The notes: generated from the letters alone by a model not told the origin. A DNA stretch of 64,000 nucleotides from Kolteria novifilia (GCA_007748055.1 CP036279.1:4030001-4094000), one strand, 5' to 3'; positions 1-9,403 are shown, counted from the stretch's first letter. Made by a program: numbers and translations.

Positions 1-82
1 TCCCTCGTTCAGCGCGTGATGTAGTCCCGAGCCGACGCATCCTCAACTGGGAACGCACATCGTTTGTGGCAAGGAGGTCGCC

Positions 83-238
83 ATGCTCGTTCTAACTCGG
101 AAACCCTCCGAGAAGATCGTTATCGGAGATAAGATCACCGTGACCGTCGTTCGCGTCGACGGCAACAAGGTCCGCTTGGGTATCGAGGCGCCGCCCGACG
201 TTCCGATCTTCCGCGACGAAGTGGTCGCCAAGGCCTAG
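83..238 (+). CDS. csrA: Carbon storage regulator CsrA
   Basis: Small RNA-binding post-transcriptional regulator that blocks or exposes ribosome-binding sites on mRNAs carrying GGA motifs. The 51-residue protein has the family's length and layout: it opens MLVLTRKPSE, with Leu4 and Arg6 of the first beta strand, and ends with the VPIFRDEV segment (Arg44), which forms the other half of the RNA-binding surface. A strong Shine-Dalgarno AAGGAGG at 71-77 lies 5 nt before the ATG. It stands alone; no flagellar neighbour is visible at this edge of the window. Confidence 0.95.
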   Translation: MLVLTRKPSEKIVIGDKITVTVVRVDGNKVRLGIEAPPDVPIFRDEVVAKA

Positions 239-387
239 CGAGTGCCTACTTCCAACTAATCGAGTTGTCGACATCGCTCCGTTCGACGAGCGGAGTCACC
301 CGCGCGTTCGCCCTCTCCGCGGCGACGGCGATCCTGACAAGGTCGATCGGCATCGCGATCGAGCTTTACCGCTGAATCGCGACTCAT

Positions 388-1473
388 ATGGATAAGGACG
401 TCATTCCGGAGGGGATACGTCCATCGATGCTGAAGTTTCTCGCACGCCGCTGGTTTCTCCTGTTCGTTCTGTTCGGACTCATCCTGGTTAGCCAGTTTCC
501 CGACACCGCGACGACTCTTCTCTCTCCCTTTTCGACCCGCTACCTCGCGGCGGCGACCCTCTTTGTGATGTCGCTGACGCTGCGGACCGATCGACTTTGG
601 AACGCGGTGCGGCACCCCGGCCCCGCTTTCGTGGCCTTCGGGATCACCTATCTGATCGCGCCGCTGTTGGGCTGGCTCACCGCGGAGACCTTGGTTTCCG
701 ATAACTACCGCGTCGGGCTGATCCTGGTTTGCACCCTGCCCTGCACGATGGCCTCGGCGTCCATTTGGACACGTATGGCGGGCGGAAACGACGCCGTCGC
801 GCTGACGGTGACCGTCTTCACCAACAGTCTCGTCTTCCTCTTCACCGCCGGTTGGCTCTCGATCCTGACCGGTACCGAGGTCGAGATCGACACCTTCGGG
901 ATGGCCCGGCAATTGGTACTTGTCGTCGTTATCCCGATCATCCTGGGACAGATCGTCCGTCTCTCCAAGGGCGTGGCCGACTTGGTCGACATGCAGCGCA
1001 AGCGACTCGGCATCATCAGCCAGTGCTTCATTCTTATCCTTATCTTCAAGTCGGGCACCATCGCTCACGAGGGCCTGACCGAAGTCGAAGGTCAAAGCGT
1101 CTTCAGCTGGGCGTTTCTGAGTGTCGGCGTGGTGTGCATCGGGCTTCACTTGCTGTTGCTCGCCACCGGCTTTCAGATCGGCCGACGATTGTTCTCTCGT
1201 CCAGACGCCATCGCGGTCGCGATCGCGGGGAGCCAGAAGACGCTCCCCGTCGGCGTTTACCTTCTTAACGAGTACTACGCCGCCTCGGCCCACTTCGGCA
1301 TCGTTCCACTGCTGGTTTGGCACATCGGCCAACTCGTCGTCGACACGTACATCGCCGAGCGGTTCTACTACCTCGCTCCCAAGGAGCCGGAGCCCACCCC
1401 TTCCACCGGCGCTTCCCCGGCAAGCGCCAGCGACGAACCGCGCGATAAAATCCCCTCTGAAAATGAGCGTTGA
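388..1473 (+). CDS. SBF-like (bile acid:sodium symporter family) membrane transporter
   Basis: Integral membrane protein of about 361 residues with some nine or ten hydrophobic segments. The stretch SASIWTRMAGGNDAVALTVT and the later AIAGSQKTLPVGVYL are the two conserved crossover-type regions of the SBF-like/YfeH branch of the bile acid:sodium symporter superfamily. The substrate cannot be read from the sequence. The C-terminal 30 residues are a polar Pro/Ser/Glu tail. The ATG at 388 gives the full first helix but has no clear Shine-Dalgarno; the ATG at 427 is the alternative. The gene ends 8 bp from the end of the convergent DUF58 gene. Confidence 0.85.
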   Translation: MDKDVIPEGIRPSMLKFLARRWFLLFVLFGLILVSQFPDTATTLLSPFSTRYLAAATLFVMSLTLRTDRLWNAVRHPGPAFVAFGITYLIAPLLGWLTAETLVSDNYRVGLILVCTLPCTMASASIWTRMAGGNDAVALTVTVFTNSLVFLFTAGWLSILTGTEVEIDTFGMARQLVLVVVIPIILGQIVRLSKGVADLVDMQRKRLGIISQCFILILIFKSGTIAHEGLTEVEGQSVFSWAFLSVGVVCIGLHLLLLATGFQIGRRLFSRPDAIAVAIAGSQKTLPVGVYLLNEYYAASAHFGIVPLLVWHIGQLVVDTYIAERFYYLAPKEPEPTPSTGASPASASDEPRDKIPSENER

Positions 1474-1481
1474 GGCCGCTT

Positions 1482-2813
1482 CTAGAGAAGATGGCGAGCC
1501 TTGATCCGCAGGTATTCGTTGATCAGCGGAGCGGTCAGGTCCTCCGGGAAGACGTCAAGCGTCAGCACGCCCTGATGCCGCAAGTTGCTCAGGACTTGAT
1601 CGCGCCACGAGAGAATGTCGGCGGCGGCCGCCGCTCGATAGAGTTCCCCGCCAACCAGCTCGTCGTGGCGCTGCCCCTCGGTCGAGGGGACCGCGTCGAA
1701 GAGTTCGTGATCGCGCAGCAACACTCCCATCGGCAGATGTCGACCCGTGACATTGGAGAGCTGGGCGGTCACTTGGTTCGCGTTGACGTCATCGATGAGG
1801 TTGGTGATCAGGATCACCAGCGACCGCTTGCGGCAGCGATGATTGAGGTACAGAAAAGCCTCGTCATAGCGTGACTCGACCAGGTTCGGGAACAGGTCGT
1901 GCACGGCGTGAACCAGGCGGTTCTGATGCCGCGCGCCCGAACCGAGCGGAACCCAGCGGTGGACCTGGTCGGAGAAGGTCAGCAGCCCGACTTCATCCCC
2001 CTGCGTGAGGGCCACGTGGGCCAACATTAGCATCGCGTCGAGTGCGTGATCGAGCAACGAGTGGCCCGCGGCCTCATTCATCATCATCCGGCCGCCGTCG
2101 ATCATGAAGACGACCCGCTGATTGTGGTTGGCTTGGTAGTCGCGCACGATCAGTTTGCGGCGCCGGGCGGTCGCGCGCCAGTCGAGATGACGGTAGTTGT
2201 CGTCGGTGGTGTAATCGCGCAGTCGCTCGAACTCGTTGGCCGAGCCGAAACGGCGCGACTGGCGAACCCCGAGAAGACTGAGCCGATCGAGTCGGGCATA
2301 GAGCGCGTAGCGCGTGATCTGCTTGAGATCGGGATAGACCCGTAGCTGGGTCGCGACGGGAATCTGATGGATGCGGCACCACAGTCCCATCCGACTCGCC
2401 GACCGAACGTAGACGAACTCCATGGTGAACGAGCCGCGTCGCCCGGGCGTCAGCGTGTAGTGCGTCACCGCCCGCGACTTCCCGGGGATCAACAGCTCGT
2501 GTTCCTCGGGATCGCAAGCGAAGCCCGCGAGATGGTCGTCCCGCACTTGGATTCGGTGGCGGCGCCGTGTCCGGTTGTCGATCGAGAGGACGACTCGATG
2601 CTGTTCGCCAAGCGAAAGGATCGTGTCACACTCGCGCGACGCCAGGAATCGGTGGGGGCCCGCCAGCGTCAACGAGTCGGCGAGCGAAAGGCCGACGATC
2701 AGCGCATCGATCAACACGATCGCCGGCCACATGCCGGGCGCGACCAACAAGCCCAGCGACAAGACGCAGGGCAAGAGGCAGAGCACCACCAGCGATCGCC
2801 CCGGCGTGATCAC
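1482..2813 (-). CDS. DUF58 domain protein, membrane anchored
   Basis: Protein of about 443 residues with two N-terminal hydrophobic segments (about residues 5-50) and a C-terminal DUF58/von Willebrand A-like region. The signature FERLRDYTTDDNYRHLDWRA, followed by VFMIDGGRMM, is typical of DUF58 proteins encoded next to MoxR ATPases. The GTG start at 2813 overlaps the TGA of the MoxR gene (GTGA), so the two are translationally coupled. DUF58 proteins are thought to be substrates or adaptors of the MoxR chaperone in cell-envelope processes; the exact role here is unknown. Confidence 0.9.
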   Translation of the reverse strand: MITPGRSLVVLCLLPCVLSLGLLVAPGMWPAIVLIDALIVGLSLADSLTLAGPHRFLASRECDTILSLGEQHRVVLSIDNRTRRRHRIQVRDDHLAGFACDPEEHELLIPGKSRAVTHYTLTPGRRGSFTMEFVYVRSASRMGLWCRIHQIPVATQLRVYPDLKQITRYALYARLDRLSLLGVRQSRRFGSANEFERLRDYTTDDNYRHLDWRATARRRKLIVRDYQANHNQRVVFMIDGGRMMMNEAAGHSLLDHALDAMLMLAHVALTQGDEVGLLTFSDQVHRWVPLGSGARHQNRLVHAVHDLFPNLVESRYDEAFLYLNHRCRKRSLVILITNLIDDVNANQVTAQLSNVTGRHLPMGVLLRDHELFDAVPSTEGQRHDELVGGELYRAAAAADILSWRDQVLSNLRHQGVLTLDVFPEDLTAPLINEYLRIKARHLL

Positions 2814-3901
2814 AGGCGCGGCACCTCGATCGAACGGACGATCTCCATGATCACGTCGTCGGTGCGACGTCCCTCGACTTCCGCCTCGGGGGAGAGGATC
2901 ACGCGATGGCGAAGGGCCGCGAGCGCGAGATCGACCACGTCGTCGGGAACCACGAAGTCACGACCCCGAAAGGTCGCCAGCACCCGCGCTCCGGCCAACA
3001 GGGAGATCCCCGCGCGGGGGCTGGCCCCGAGATAGAGTTGCGGCCACTCGCGCGTCCGTCGGACGATCGCGCTGATGTAGTCGATCACCTTGTCGTCGAC
3101 GCTGACGCTGTTGCAATGCCACTGGGCCTCTTGAATCTCCTCGGGACCGGTGACGGTCTCGATCTGCTCGATGCCCTGCTCGACCGACACCGGCCGACAG
3201 TGGAGCCGAAGAATGTCCGACTCCTCGACGTCACTGGGGTAGTCGACGACCACTTTGAACATGAAGCGATCGAGCTGTGCCTCGGGAAGGTTGTAGGTCC
3301 CTTCCGACTCGATGGGGTTCTGGGTCGCGAGGACGAGAAAGGGCGCCTCGATCGGATAGCGCGTTCCGTCGATGGTGACATGACGTTCCTGCATGATCTC
3401 CAGGAGCGCCGAGTGCGTCTTGGCCGGAGCGCGATTGATCTCGTCGGCGAGGAGAAGCTGCGTGAAGACCGGCCCCGGCCGAAACCGGAACTGCTGTTCG
3501 TGCATGTCGTAGATCGGCGCCCCGGTCACATCGGTCGGCATCAGGTCGGGCGTGAACTGGATCCGATTGAACTGACAGCCGAGCACCCGGCCCAGCACGC
3601 GGACGAGCAAGGTTTTTCCCAGTCCCGGAACCGACTCGATCAAGACGTGGCCGCCGGCGAATAGGGCCACGAGCGTGCCGCGCACGAAGTCCTCTTGCCC
3701 CACGTAGATCTTCGCGATCTCCCGGGTGACGCGGTCGAAGAGACCGGCGATCGGCGAGGATTCGTCCGGCGGAGTCGCACTTGCGTGGTCTGATTCGGTG
3801 GTGCTGTCGGTGCCCGAAGCGGGGTTTGCCGAGTCTCCATTCGAGGGAGTCCGGTCCTCGGCGAGGGCTTCCCGCTCGGGCGGGGATTCTTCGTTAATCA
3901 T
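2810..3901 (-). CDS. MoxR family AAA+ ATPase
   Basis: AAA+ chaperone-like ATPase of 363 residues. Walker A lies in ESVPGLGKTLLVR, Walker B in LLLADEINRAPAKT, sensor 1 in LVLATQNPIESEGTYNLPEA, and arginine-finger and lid motifs follow in the C-terminal half (GASPRAGISLL). The first 60 residues are an acidic Ser/Glu/Asp-rich extension not needed for the fold. The start at 3901 was chosen because AGGAGAAAGA lies directly upstream and the ATG overlaps the preceding gene's stop (ATGA); the open frame continues further upstream but only as antisense to the DUF4350 gene. It sits centrally in the RDD-SpoIIM-DUF4129-MoxR-DUF58 operon. Confidence 0.93.
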   Translation of the reverse strand: MINEESPPEREALAEDRTPSNGDSANPASGTDSTTESDHASATPPDESSPIAGLFDRVTREIAKIYVGQEDFVRGTLVALFAGGHVLIESVPGLGKTLLVRVLGRVLGCQFNRIQFTPDLMPTDVTGAPIYDMHEQQFRFRPGPVFTQLLLADEINRAPAKTHSALLEIMQERHVTIDGTRYPIEAPFLVLATQNPIESEGTYNLPEAQLDRFMFKVVVDYPSDVEESDILRLHCRPVSVEQGIEQIETVTGPEEIQEAQWHCNSVSVDDKVIDYISAIVRRTREWPQLYLGASPRAGISLLAGARVLATFRGRDFVVPDDVVDLALAALRHRVILSPEAEVEGRRTDDVIMEIVRSIEVPRL

Positions 3902-5025
3902 TCTTTCTCCTGCGCTTCGGCGACCGAGTCCCCTTGATGTTTCTGGCGGTACTCGGCCACGCGCTTTCGTGCGAACTCGCCTTTGCCGGTCGACTCCAAG
4001 AGGGCTCCGAGGGCCGCGACGTGTCGACCGAACCGATAGACCTCGCGTTGCTCGACGACCTTGGGGCGTCCGAAGATCGGAAGCTGGTAGAGCCCGTAGA
4101 TCAATCCAAGAGCGATCAAGTGCATGCCGACCCAACTTAATGGAAAGACGCGCAGAAACGAGAGCAATCCGGGCGATTGCTCCTCGGCTTCCCCCTGTCG
4201 CGTCCCCAGCACGAAGGTGACCCGCTTGCCCGAGCCGATTGCCTCCCCCAGCGCGCCGGCCAGTTTGCGATGTTCTCGATTCACCAAGCCGAAGTTGAGG
4301 AGGAACGATCCGTTCCCGACGATCCAGACGCTGCCACCGGCCAAGGGCAGTTCGGAGATGACGGTGTCATCTCCCGAGGTGACCAAGGGAATGCTCCACG
4401 GCGAGACCTCCAGTCGGCGCCGAAAGCGCAAATCGAGCTCTCCCTGCTCGAGCCCGAGATCGTCGGTCCACGAGGGTTCTCCCGTCACGGTGCGAACGAT
4501 GCGTTCCTCGGCGGTCGGCGCCAAGCGCCAGCCGTACCAATCGGCCGACTCCAGCTCCACCGCTTCCGAAAACAACGAGCGCTGCCGGTCCTCGGCGGAT
4601 CGACGGCGCTGGGTCGCTTCGTCGATCTGGTCTTCGTCGAGAGAGCCGGGAGGCAACGCCAGCAGCGCGTCCCAGTAGGCAATCTCGGTGTCGCTATCTC
4701 TCGGGACGATGATCAGATGCCGATCGTCTCTGACCTCGAGCCACTCCTCGAACCAGAGGCGAGTCGCCCCATCCAACCGCCCGCCCGACGGATCGAAATA
4801 AACCAGGACGTCCTCCCGTTCCATCAATCGCGGGGTGAGCCGATAGGAGAAGCCGACACGATGTCCCTGTTGCCGAAGTAGCTCGGCGAAGCCTCGAATC
4901 CCGTTGATACTCGCGCCGTGAACCGACCCGTAGCTCGTGTCGAGATGGGACTCGCATCCAGCGCTCCCCAGAAGCAGGAGCCCGGCGAGGAACGTCAACC
5001 CCGTCAACTTGATAGGGTGAGCCAT
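3898..5025 (-). CDS. DUF4350-like lipoprotein
   Basis: Predicted lipoprotein of 375 residues. Residues 1-24 form a type II signal peptide ending in the lipobox LGSAGC (Cys24). The body resembles DUF4350 proteins: an N-terminal region about opening a closed group of genes (SINGIRGFAELLRQQGHRV), a central Rossmann-like part with VLVYFDPSG, and one C-terminal transmembrane helix (about residues 310-330, HLIALGLIYGLYQLPIF) followed by a basic tail. It starts at MAHPIKL, 22 bp inside the end of the upstream DUF4129 gene, and its stop overlaps the MoxR start. It is probably the substrate-facing envelope component of the MoxR operon. Confidence 0.8.
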   Translation of the reverse strand: MAHPIKLTGLTFLAGLLLLGSAGCESHLDTSYGSVHGASINGIRGFAELLRQQGHRVGFSYRLTPRLMEREDVLVYFDPSGGRLDGATRLWFEEWLEVRDDRHLIIVPRDSDTEIAYWDALLALPPGSLDEDQIDEATQRRRSAEDRQRSLFSEAVELESADWYGWRLAPTAEERIVRTVTGEPSWTDDLGLEQGELDLRFRRRLEVSPWSIPLVTSGDDTVISELPLAGGSVWIVGNGSFLLNFGLVNREHRKLAGALGEAIGSGKRVTFVLGTRQGEAEEQSPGLLSFLRVFPLSWVGMHLIALGLIYGLYQLPIFGRPKVVEQREVYRFGRHVAALGALLESTGKGEFARKRVAEYRQKHQGDSVAEAQEKE

Positions 5026-5696
5026 TGATCGGTCTCCTTGCGGGTCTCCCAGAAGCGATCGAAGCGGTCGCGGTCGATGGGGTGATGGCCGAAGAAACTC
5101 TCCTCGAAGATGCCGACCGACAACTCCATCGTCGGCCCGAGCGACGGGGCATGGCGAGCGACTTCGTGGAGATACTGCCGGTTGGTCTTTCCCTTCGCCA
5201 GTCGAATGATCGACGCCCGATCGAGGATGATCAACTGGTGGCTGAAGAGGTACGCGATCGCCAAGCCGAGGTTGCCCGCGGCGAACTGACGCTCCGCCTC
5301 GGCGATATAGTCGTCGACTTTGCGAACTTGCGTCGGGAGTGCCTCGATGCGATCGGACTGGCTGGAGGCCTGCTTGGCCCGTGGCTCCTCCCTCTCGAAA
5401 GAGTGCGAGCGCAGCGCCGCGATCACGAGATAGATGAGCAATCCGGCGACGATCCCCAGGATCACGTACATAAGGATATTCAGGATCGAGCCGGCACCGG
5501 GATTCGCGGCCGGCAGATTCGAAGGCGGCCGTCGCTTCGGTGGAAAGAGGGGCTTCGCGGCGTCCTTCTCGGCGTCGTACCAGGGAAAGCTCCCCTTGCG
5601 GAGGGCCGACTTGCCGTGATCGACCGCCGCCGCTCCCGACTCCTCGGCGGACAGGGCGCCTCCGATGATGAGGGCGGAGAGAATCAACGCTTCCAC
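5004..5696 (-). CDS. DUF4129 domain membrane protein
   Basis: Protein of 230 residues with a likely N-terminal signal or anchor (LILSALIIGGALSAEE), a periplasmic Pro-rich stretch, one transmembrane helix (ILNILMYVILGIVAGLLIYL) and a C-terminal DUF4129 region (AEAERQFAAGNLGLAIAYLF and later FFGHHPIDRDRFDRFWE). The GTG start at 5696 is favoured because GAGGAG lies 5 nt upstream; the longer open frame upstream is antisense to the neighbouring gene. It overlaps the preceding gene by 13 bp and the next by 22 bp. The domain is common in MoxR/DUF58 operons, but its biochemical function is unknown. Confidence 0.85.
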   Translation of the reverse strand: MEALILSALIIGGALSAEESGAAAVDHGKSALRKGSFPWYDAEKDAAKPLFPPKRRPPSNLPAANPGAGSILNILMYVILGIVAGLLIYLVIAALRSHSFEREEPRAKQASSQSDRIEALPTQVRKVDDYIAEAERQFAAGNLGLAIAYLFSHQLIILDRASIIRLAKGKTNRQYLHEVARHAPSLGPTMELSVGIFEESFFGHHPIDRDRFDRFWETRKETDQWLTLSS

Positions 5697-6484
5697 GACG
5701 GCTCCTCGAGAAGCCGAGCCCGTTCGGCACGGAGTTTCAATTCGACATCCCAACCCTCGCGCCGAATCCGAACGTTCAGGTAGGCGAGATAGCGGACCAC
5801 CGCAAAGTAGCTGATGACCAGCCAGAGCGATACCCGACCTTGCCAGCCGAAGTAGGGCAGCACGGAAAACATCTCTTCGAAGTCGAACCAATCCTGACTC
5901 CACTGATCGTTCCAGACCTCGGAAATGGTGTTGAGTCCGAGCAGAAGAACAAAGAACGCGAAGCATCCGAGCATCATGTCGGCCAGGCTCGACAGAAAGA
6001 TCTCCCCGACGATGGGCGAATGAAACGACATGCGCCGACTCGTCCCCAACCAACGGGCGCGTTCGAGGAGAATAATCTCGTTGAGGTACTTCATCCCGAT
6101 GGCGACGAAGGGAAAGGTGACGACGACAGCGGAGAGCACTCCGCGGAGGATCGTCTGGTAGATGATGAGCTGCCAGAGCGAACCGACGAAGTCGCGAAGC
6201 AGACGAAGCACGGAAACGCGGGAGAGAAAAGTGACTTGACCGAGGTAGAGGGTCATCAACGCGGTCGCCCACGGGATCTCGATCACGATCAGGAGGAAGT
6301 AAAGAAACCCGTGGTACTCCGCCCGTTCCAGCAGATAGGAGTTCAGGACGTAGCAGGGAAGAATCCCCGCCGCCGCGGTGAGCGAAAGCCCCAACCACCA
6401 ACGGCGAATCACGACCAGGGCGAGGTCGAGCACATCGGCATGACTTCGTTGTCGAACCTCGATTCGGGCTTGGTCAAGACGCAT
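5684..6484 (-). CDS. Integral membrane protein of the MoxR operon
   Basis: Hydrophobic protein of 266 residues with about five or six transmembrane segments (for example VVIRRWWLGLSLTAAAG, YFLLIVIEIPWATALMT, MLGCFAFFVLLLGLN and LWLVISYFAVVRYLAYL). It matches no family I can name, but membrane proteins of this size and layout occupy this slot between SpoIIM and DUF4129 genes in planctomycete MoxR operons. It overlaps the SpoIIM gene by 11 bp and the DUF4129 gene by 13 bp. The N-terminal 20 residues and the C-terminal 40 are charged and probably cytoplasmic. Confidence 0.8.
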   Translation of the reverse strand: MRLDQARIEVRQRSHADVLDLALVVIRRWWLGLSLTAAAGILPCYVLNSYLLERAEYHGFLYFLLIVIEIPWATALMTLYLGQVTFLSRVSVLRLLRDFVGSLWQLIIYQTILRGVLSAVVVTFPFVAIGMKYLNEIILLERARWLGTSRRMSFHSPIVGEIFLSSLADMMLGCFAFFVLLLGLNTISEVWNDQWSQDWFDFEEMFSVLPYFGWQGRVSLWLVISYFAVVRYLAYLNVRIRREGWDVELKLRAERARLLEEPSWKR

Positions 6485-7505
6485 GGAGGCTCGCCCCCTT
6501 CGGCTCGGAGGCTTCGTGCATTGCCTTCGTCTTTTCTCCAGCGCGATCCGAGCGTCCTGTTGGAAGAGACGGCACCAGAAGATACGCGATCAACGTCCCC
6601 GCGCTCGCGAGGGCGACCGCCGCCTTGACCCGATAGGGCAACGCCGACGGCGAAATGTAGCCTTCGAGAAACGCCGCCAGGACAAAGAGGAGCGCCGAGA
6701 GGGCCACGATCTCGAGTGCCGGGCGCGATTGTCGGCGAAGTGACTCCATCCGCGTATAGCCCTGGGTCGCGATGAGCGAGAAGCCGAGCCGCAGCCCCGC
6801 ACCGGCGGAAAGAACGATCGCGGTCAACTCGTAGGGCCCGTGAGAGGTCACGAACTCGAAGAAGTTCGGCGCCTCGGGAGCCCCCGCCATGTAGCCGAAG
6901 ACCGTCCCCAGGACGACGGCATTGAACGTCAGCATCACGAGACTGCCGATCCCGACAAAGGCCCCCAACGCGAAGCACTGTAGGCCAATGCCGGTGTTGT
7001 TGAAGATGTAGAAACCCGCCATCGTCGTGTTCAGATCATTCTCCCGCCCCTCGATCGGCTCAGCGTACATTTCCCGCATCCGCTCAAGAGCTTGCTGGCC
7101 GAGCACATCCTCCGCGAAGCCTTGGAGGACGAAGGCCGCGACGCCCGAGAAAAGGAACGCCCCCCAGAAGAGGGCGAAGCAGATCCAGACGGCGCGATCG
7201 CGAACGAGGCGGCGCGGAACATCGACAAAGAGGACTCGCCCCCAACGGGAGATTCGGAAGCGCTGACTGCGGTAGAGGATGTTGTGAGCGCCGCCGACGA
7301 GTTGGTGGAGATACTGAACTGTCTCGTCGGGCAATCGGTAGGACTGGGCCAACGCGAGATCGGCGCACGTCGCCCGATAGAGAGCGGCGAAGCGAGCGAT
7401 TTCCTCCGGCTTGGAGCGACCGGTCCATCGGCCGAGTCGGCGCGAGAGTTCCTCGAGTTCCTTCCACTGGGGTCGTCGACTCTCGAGCAGATCGGTGACC
7501 TTCAC
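6474..7505 (-). CDS. Stage II sporulation protein M (SpoIIM) family membrane protein
   Basis: Protein of 343 residues. The first 80 residues are cytoplasmic and match the SpoIIM-like opening (LESRRPQWKELEELSRR, then AALYRATCADLALAQSY). After that come about six transmembrane segments, including FFEFVTSHGPYELTAIVLSAGAG, where the HGPYELTAI box is the SpoIIM hallmark. This organism is not expected to sporulate; the family is widespread in MoxR operons, where it is assumed to be a membrane partner. It lies 28 bp downstream of the RDD gene. Confidence 0.88.
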   Translation of the reverse strand: MKVTDLLESRRPQWKELEELSRRLGRWTGRSKPEEIARFAALYRATCADLALAQSYRLPDETVQYLHQLVGGAHNILYRSQRFRISRWGRVLFVDVPRRLVRDRAVWICFALFWGAFLFSGVAAFVLQGFAEDVLGQQALERMREMYAEPIEGRENDLNTTMAGFYIFNNTGIGLQCFALGAFVGIGSLVMLTFNAVVLGTVFGYMAGAPEAPNFFEFVTSHGPYELTAIVLSAGAGLRLGFSLIATQGYTRMESLRRQSRPALEIVALSALLFVLAAFLEGYISPSALPYRVKAAVALASAGTLIAYLLVPSLPTGRSDRAGEKTKAMHEASEPKGASLHAS

Positions 7506-7533
7506 GCACGGCCCTCCCGGCGGTGATCGATGA

Positions 7534-8268
7534 TCACGTGTAGCTCCGTTTGTAGAGGGCGCACAACACCAAGTCGGGATCGGCCGACTCCGCGATCTGC
7601 CAACGGTCCCACAACGGCTCGACGACGAGGCTCGCCAGTTCGCGACGTCGCGCGGGAGCGAGGACCGATCGACGACCGATGTATCCCGCCACCGCCTTGG
7701 AGAATCTCGGTTCGGCTTGGTAGGAGGTCGGGATCAGGTCCATCACCGCCGGCAGTCCAGGGTGATCGACCTGACGAACCTGCGAGAGCTGATGACGTTC
7801 GTCGACGATGACCATGGTGTCGGCGGCGAGATCGCCCAAACGCTGAAACCGGCGCGTGACGAGAAAGCAGACGAGGGCCGGGAAAAAGAAGAGCCACGGA
7901 AAGAAGTCGGCGTAGCGCAGCAGATTCCTCAAGACGGCTTGCTGCCCGTTGATTGGAAGTCCCGCCGTCGACACGACGCGTAAGCGAAGGAGTCGTTTGC
8001 CTGGCGTCTGGCCGTTCATGATGATCTCGAAGAGGGCTCCGTAGCTCCAGATGACGACAAAAACGAGCACCAGAATGATCCCGCCGCTCGCGCGGGTCTG
8101 AAACAGCCATCCGATCGCCATGTTCAACCCGACGATGAGAAGGAACTGAATCACGAGATCGATCATCCAGGCGGGCCCACGCCGGCAGGGGCCGGCCAAC
8201 CGGTAGCGAAACGCGATGTTCTCCGGGGTGACGATGCGAATGGTGGTATCGAGCGGTTCCGGCGTCAC
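7534..8268 (-). CDS. RDD family membrane protein
   Basis: Protein of 244 residues and first gene of the leftward operon. The N-terminal half holds the RDD domain, with Arg in LAGPCRRGPAWMIDLVIQF, the paired Asp-type position, and three to four transmembrane helices; NGQTPGKRLLRLRVVS is the conserved RDD box. The C-terminal 100 residues are polar. The start is GTG at 8268, without a clear Shine-Dalgarno, and no better upstream start exists before an in-frame stop. RDD proteins are small transporters or scaffolds; their role in MoxR operons is unsettled. Confidence 0.85.
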   Translation of the reverse strand: MTPEPLDTTIRIVTPENIAFRYRLAGPCRRGPAWMIDLVIQFLLIVGLNMAIGWLFQTRASGGIILVLVFVVIWSYGALFEIIMNGQTPGKRLLRLRVVSTAGLPINGQQAVLRNLLRYADFFPWLFFFPALVCFLVTRRFQRLGDLAADTMVIVDERHQLSQVRQVDHPGLPAVMDLIPTSYQAEPRFSKAVAGYIGRRSVLAPARRRELASLVVEPLWDRWQIAESADPDLVLCALYKRSYT

Positions 8269-8565
8269 TCTGTAGTAGACTCCCTACATCGGGCTGTCGA
8301 TCGACACTGCTCGCGGGCGGGTCGCGCGGATGGCCTCGCCGCGTCGCCTCGCGTGGGCGCTCCGGCGGCATGGAGAGAATAGACCAAACCGGAACCCGCT
8401 AACAGCCTAGCCGGCAATGGAAGCCTCGACAATGCCTCGTCCCGACTTGCACCCACGTGACCGGGCGAGTATAGGGGGAATGGTGAACAATCTCGACGCC
8501 GGGCAACTCCCCTCGTTCACCGTCGCCGCCGTGAGCCAACATCTTCGTTGGAGGGAGAACGTCCG

Positions 8566-9204
8566 TTGATTCTCACCGACTATTTCAGCGTGTCGGTGAG
8601 CCGACTCCCCATCGGTCACCGAACCCATCAACCGATTGTGGATGAGGCGGGGCAAGCGATGTTGGTCGCGGGAAGCGAGATCACCAGCGACTTCGTCAAT
8701 GGACTCGTCGCGTCGCGAATCGAACGGGTGTACGTCCATCGCATCGATCGGGAATCGTGGGGCTACGCCTCGGCGGCGGATCGTGCGAAGAACCTTCGCG
8801 GATCGGAGAATCTGCCGCGCCGCTTCGACATGAGGCGCTCGCGTTTGCAGCCACCTCCCCAGGCGATGATCGACTTGGCCCGGGCGTCGCTCGCCTCTCC
8901 GCGGGGGTCGGCCGATCCCGAGAAACGCCACGAAATGAGGTCGACGATCGCGGTTCCCGTTCCCGTGATCCCCTTGAGCGATCGCCACGTGGCGCTCGAC
9001 GTGCCGACCATCGCGATCCTTCGCGACATCTCGACGGCGGGGGCGAGCCTGCTACATTCGCGGATTTCACGCGGGAAATACTATGTCGTCGAAGTCGACT
9101 CGCCGGGCGGAGAGTCGGTGCAATTGCTGCTTGAGGTGCTGCGGTGCCAACTCGTGGGGCGCTTCTACGACATCGGCGGACGGCTGGTGGCGAAGCTTAG
9201 TTGA
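8566..9204 (+). CDS. PilZ-like domain protein
   Basis: Soluble protein of 212 residues. The first 60 residues (LTDYFSVSVSRLPIGHRTH...) resemble the sensor-like region found before HD-GYP or PilZ modules. Residues 120-212 look like a PilZ-type beta barrel, with RSTIAVPVPVIPL, DISTAGASLLHSR and GRFYDIGGRLVAKL in the expected order, including the D-S-x-G-A segment. The RxxxR motif needed for canonical c-di-GMP binding is not evident. The TTG at 8566 was chosen because GGAGGGAGA at 8550-8558 is well spaced from it; a TTG at 8548 is possible. It is divergent from the RDD operon. Confidence 0.6.
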   Translation: MILTDYFSVSVSRLPIGHRTHQPIVDEAGQAMLVAGSEITSDFVNGLVASRIERVYVHRIDRESWGYASAADRAKNLRGSENLPRRFDMRRSRLQPPPQAMIDLARASLASPRGSADPEKRHEMRSTIAVPVPVIPLSDRHVALDVPTIAILRDISTAGASLLHSRISRGKYYVVEVDSPGGESVQLLLEVLRCQLVGRFYDIGGRLVAKLS

Positions 9205-9403
9205 CGCCCGATGGCCTCTGTCGACTTGAGACGCCGAAGTTTCGACACTATCATCGGCATATTGTGGCCAATCGGAGAAGAAACCTACATTCGGGAATCA
9301 CCAACGCCAGCAGGCCTACCGACGGCACGCCGCGTCCAGCGTCTCTCTCCGCCCCCTGGGGGGAGCACCAACCATCGCCCAAAGCCAGCAGAGGAAGAGA
9401 TCG

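Noticed and set aside
276-296. Hairpin CTCCG/CGGAG after csrA as a terminator
   Set aside because: Only five base pairs and no T-run.
256-1332. Long open frame on the minus strand across the SBF transporter
   Set aside because: Polar, low-complexity, antisense shadow of a clear membrane protein.
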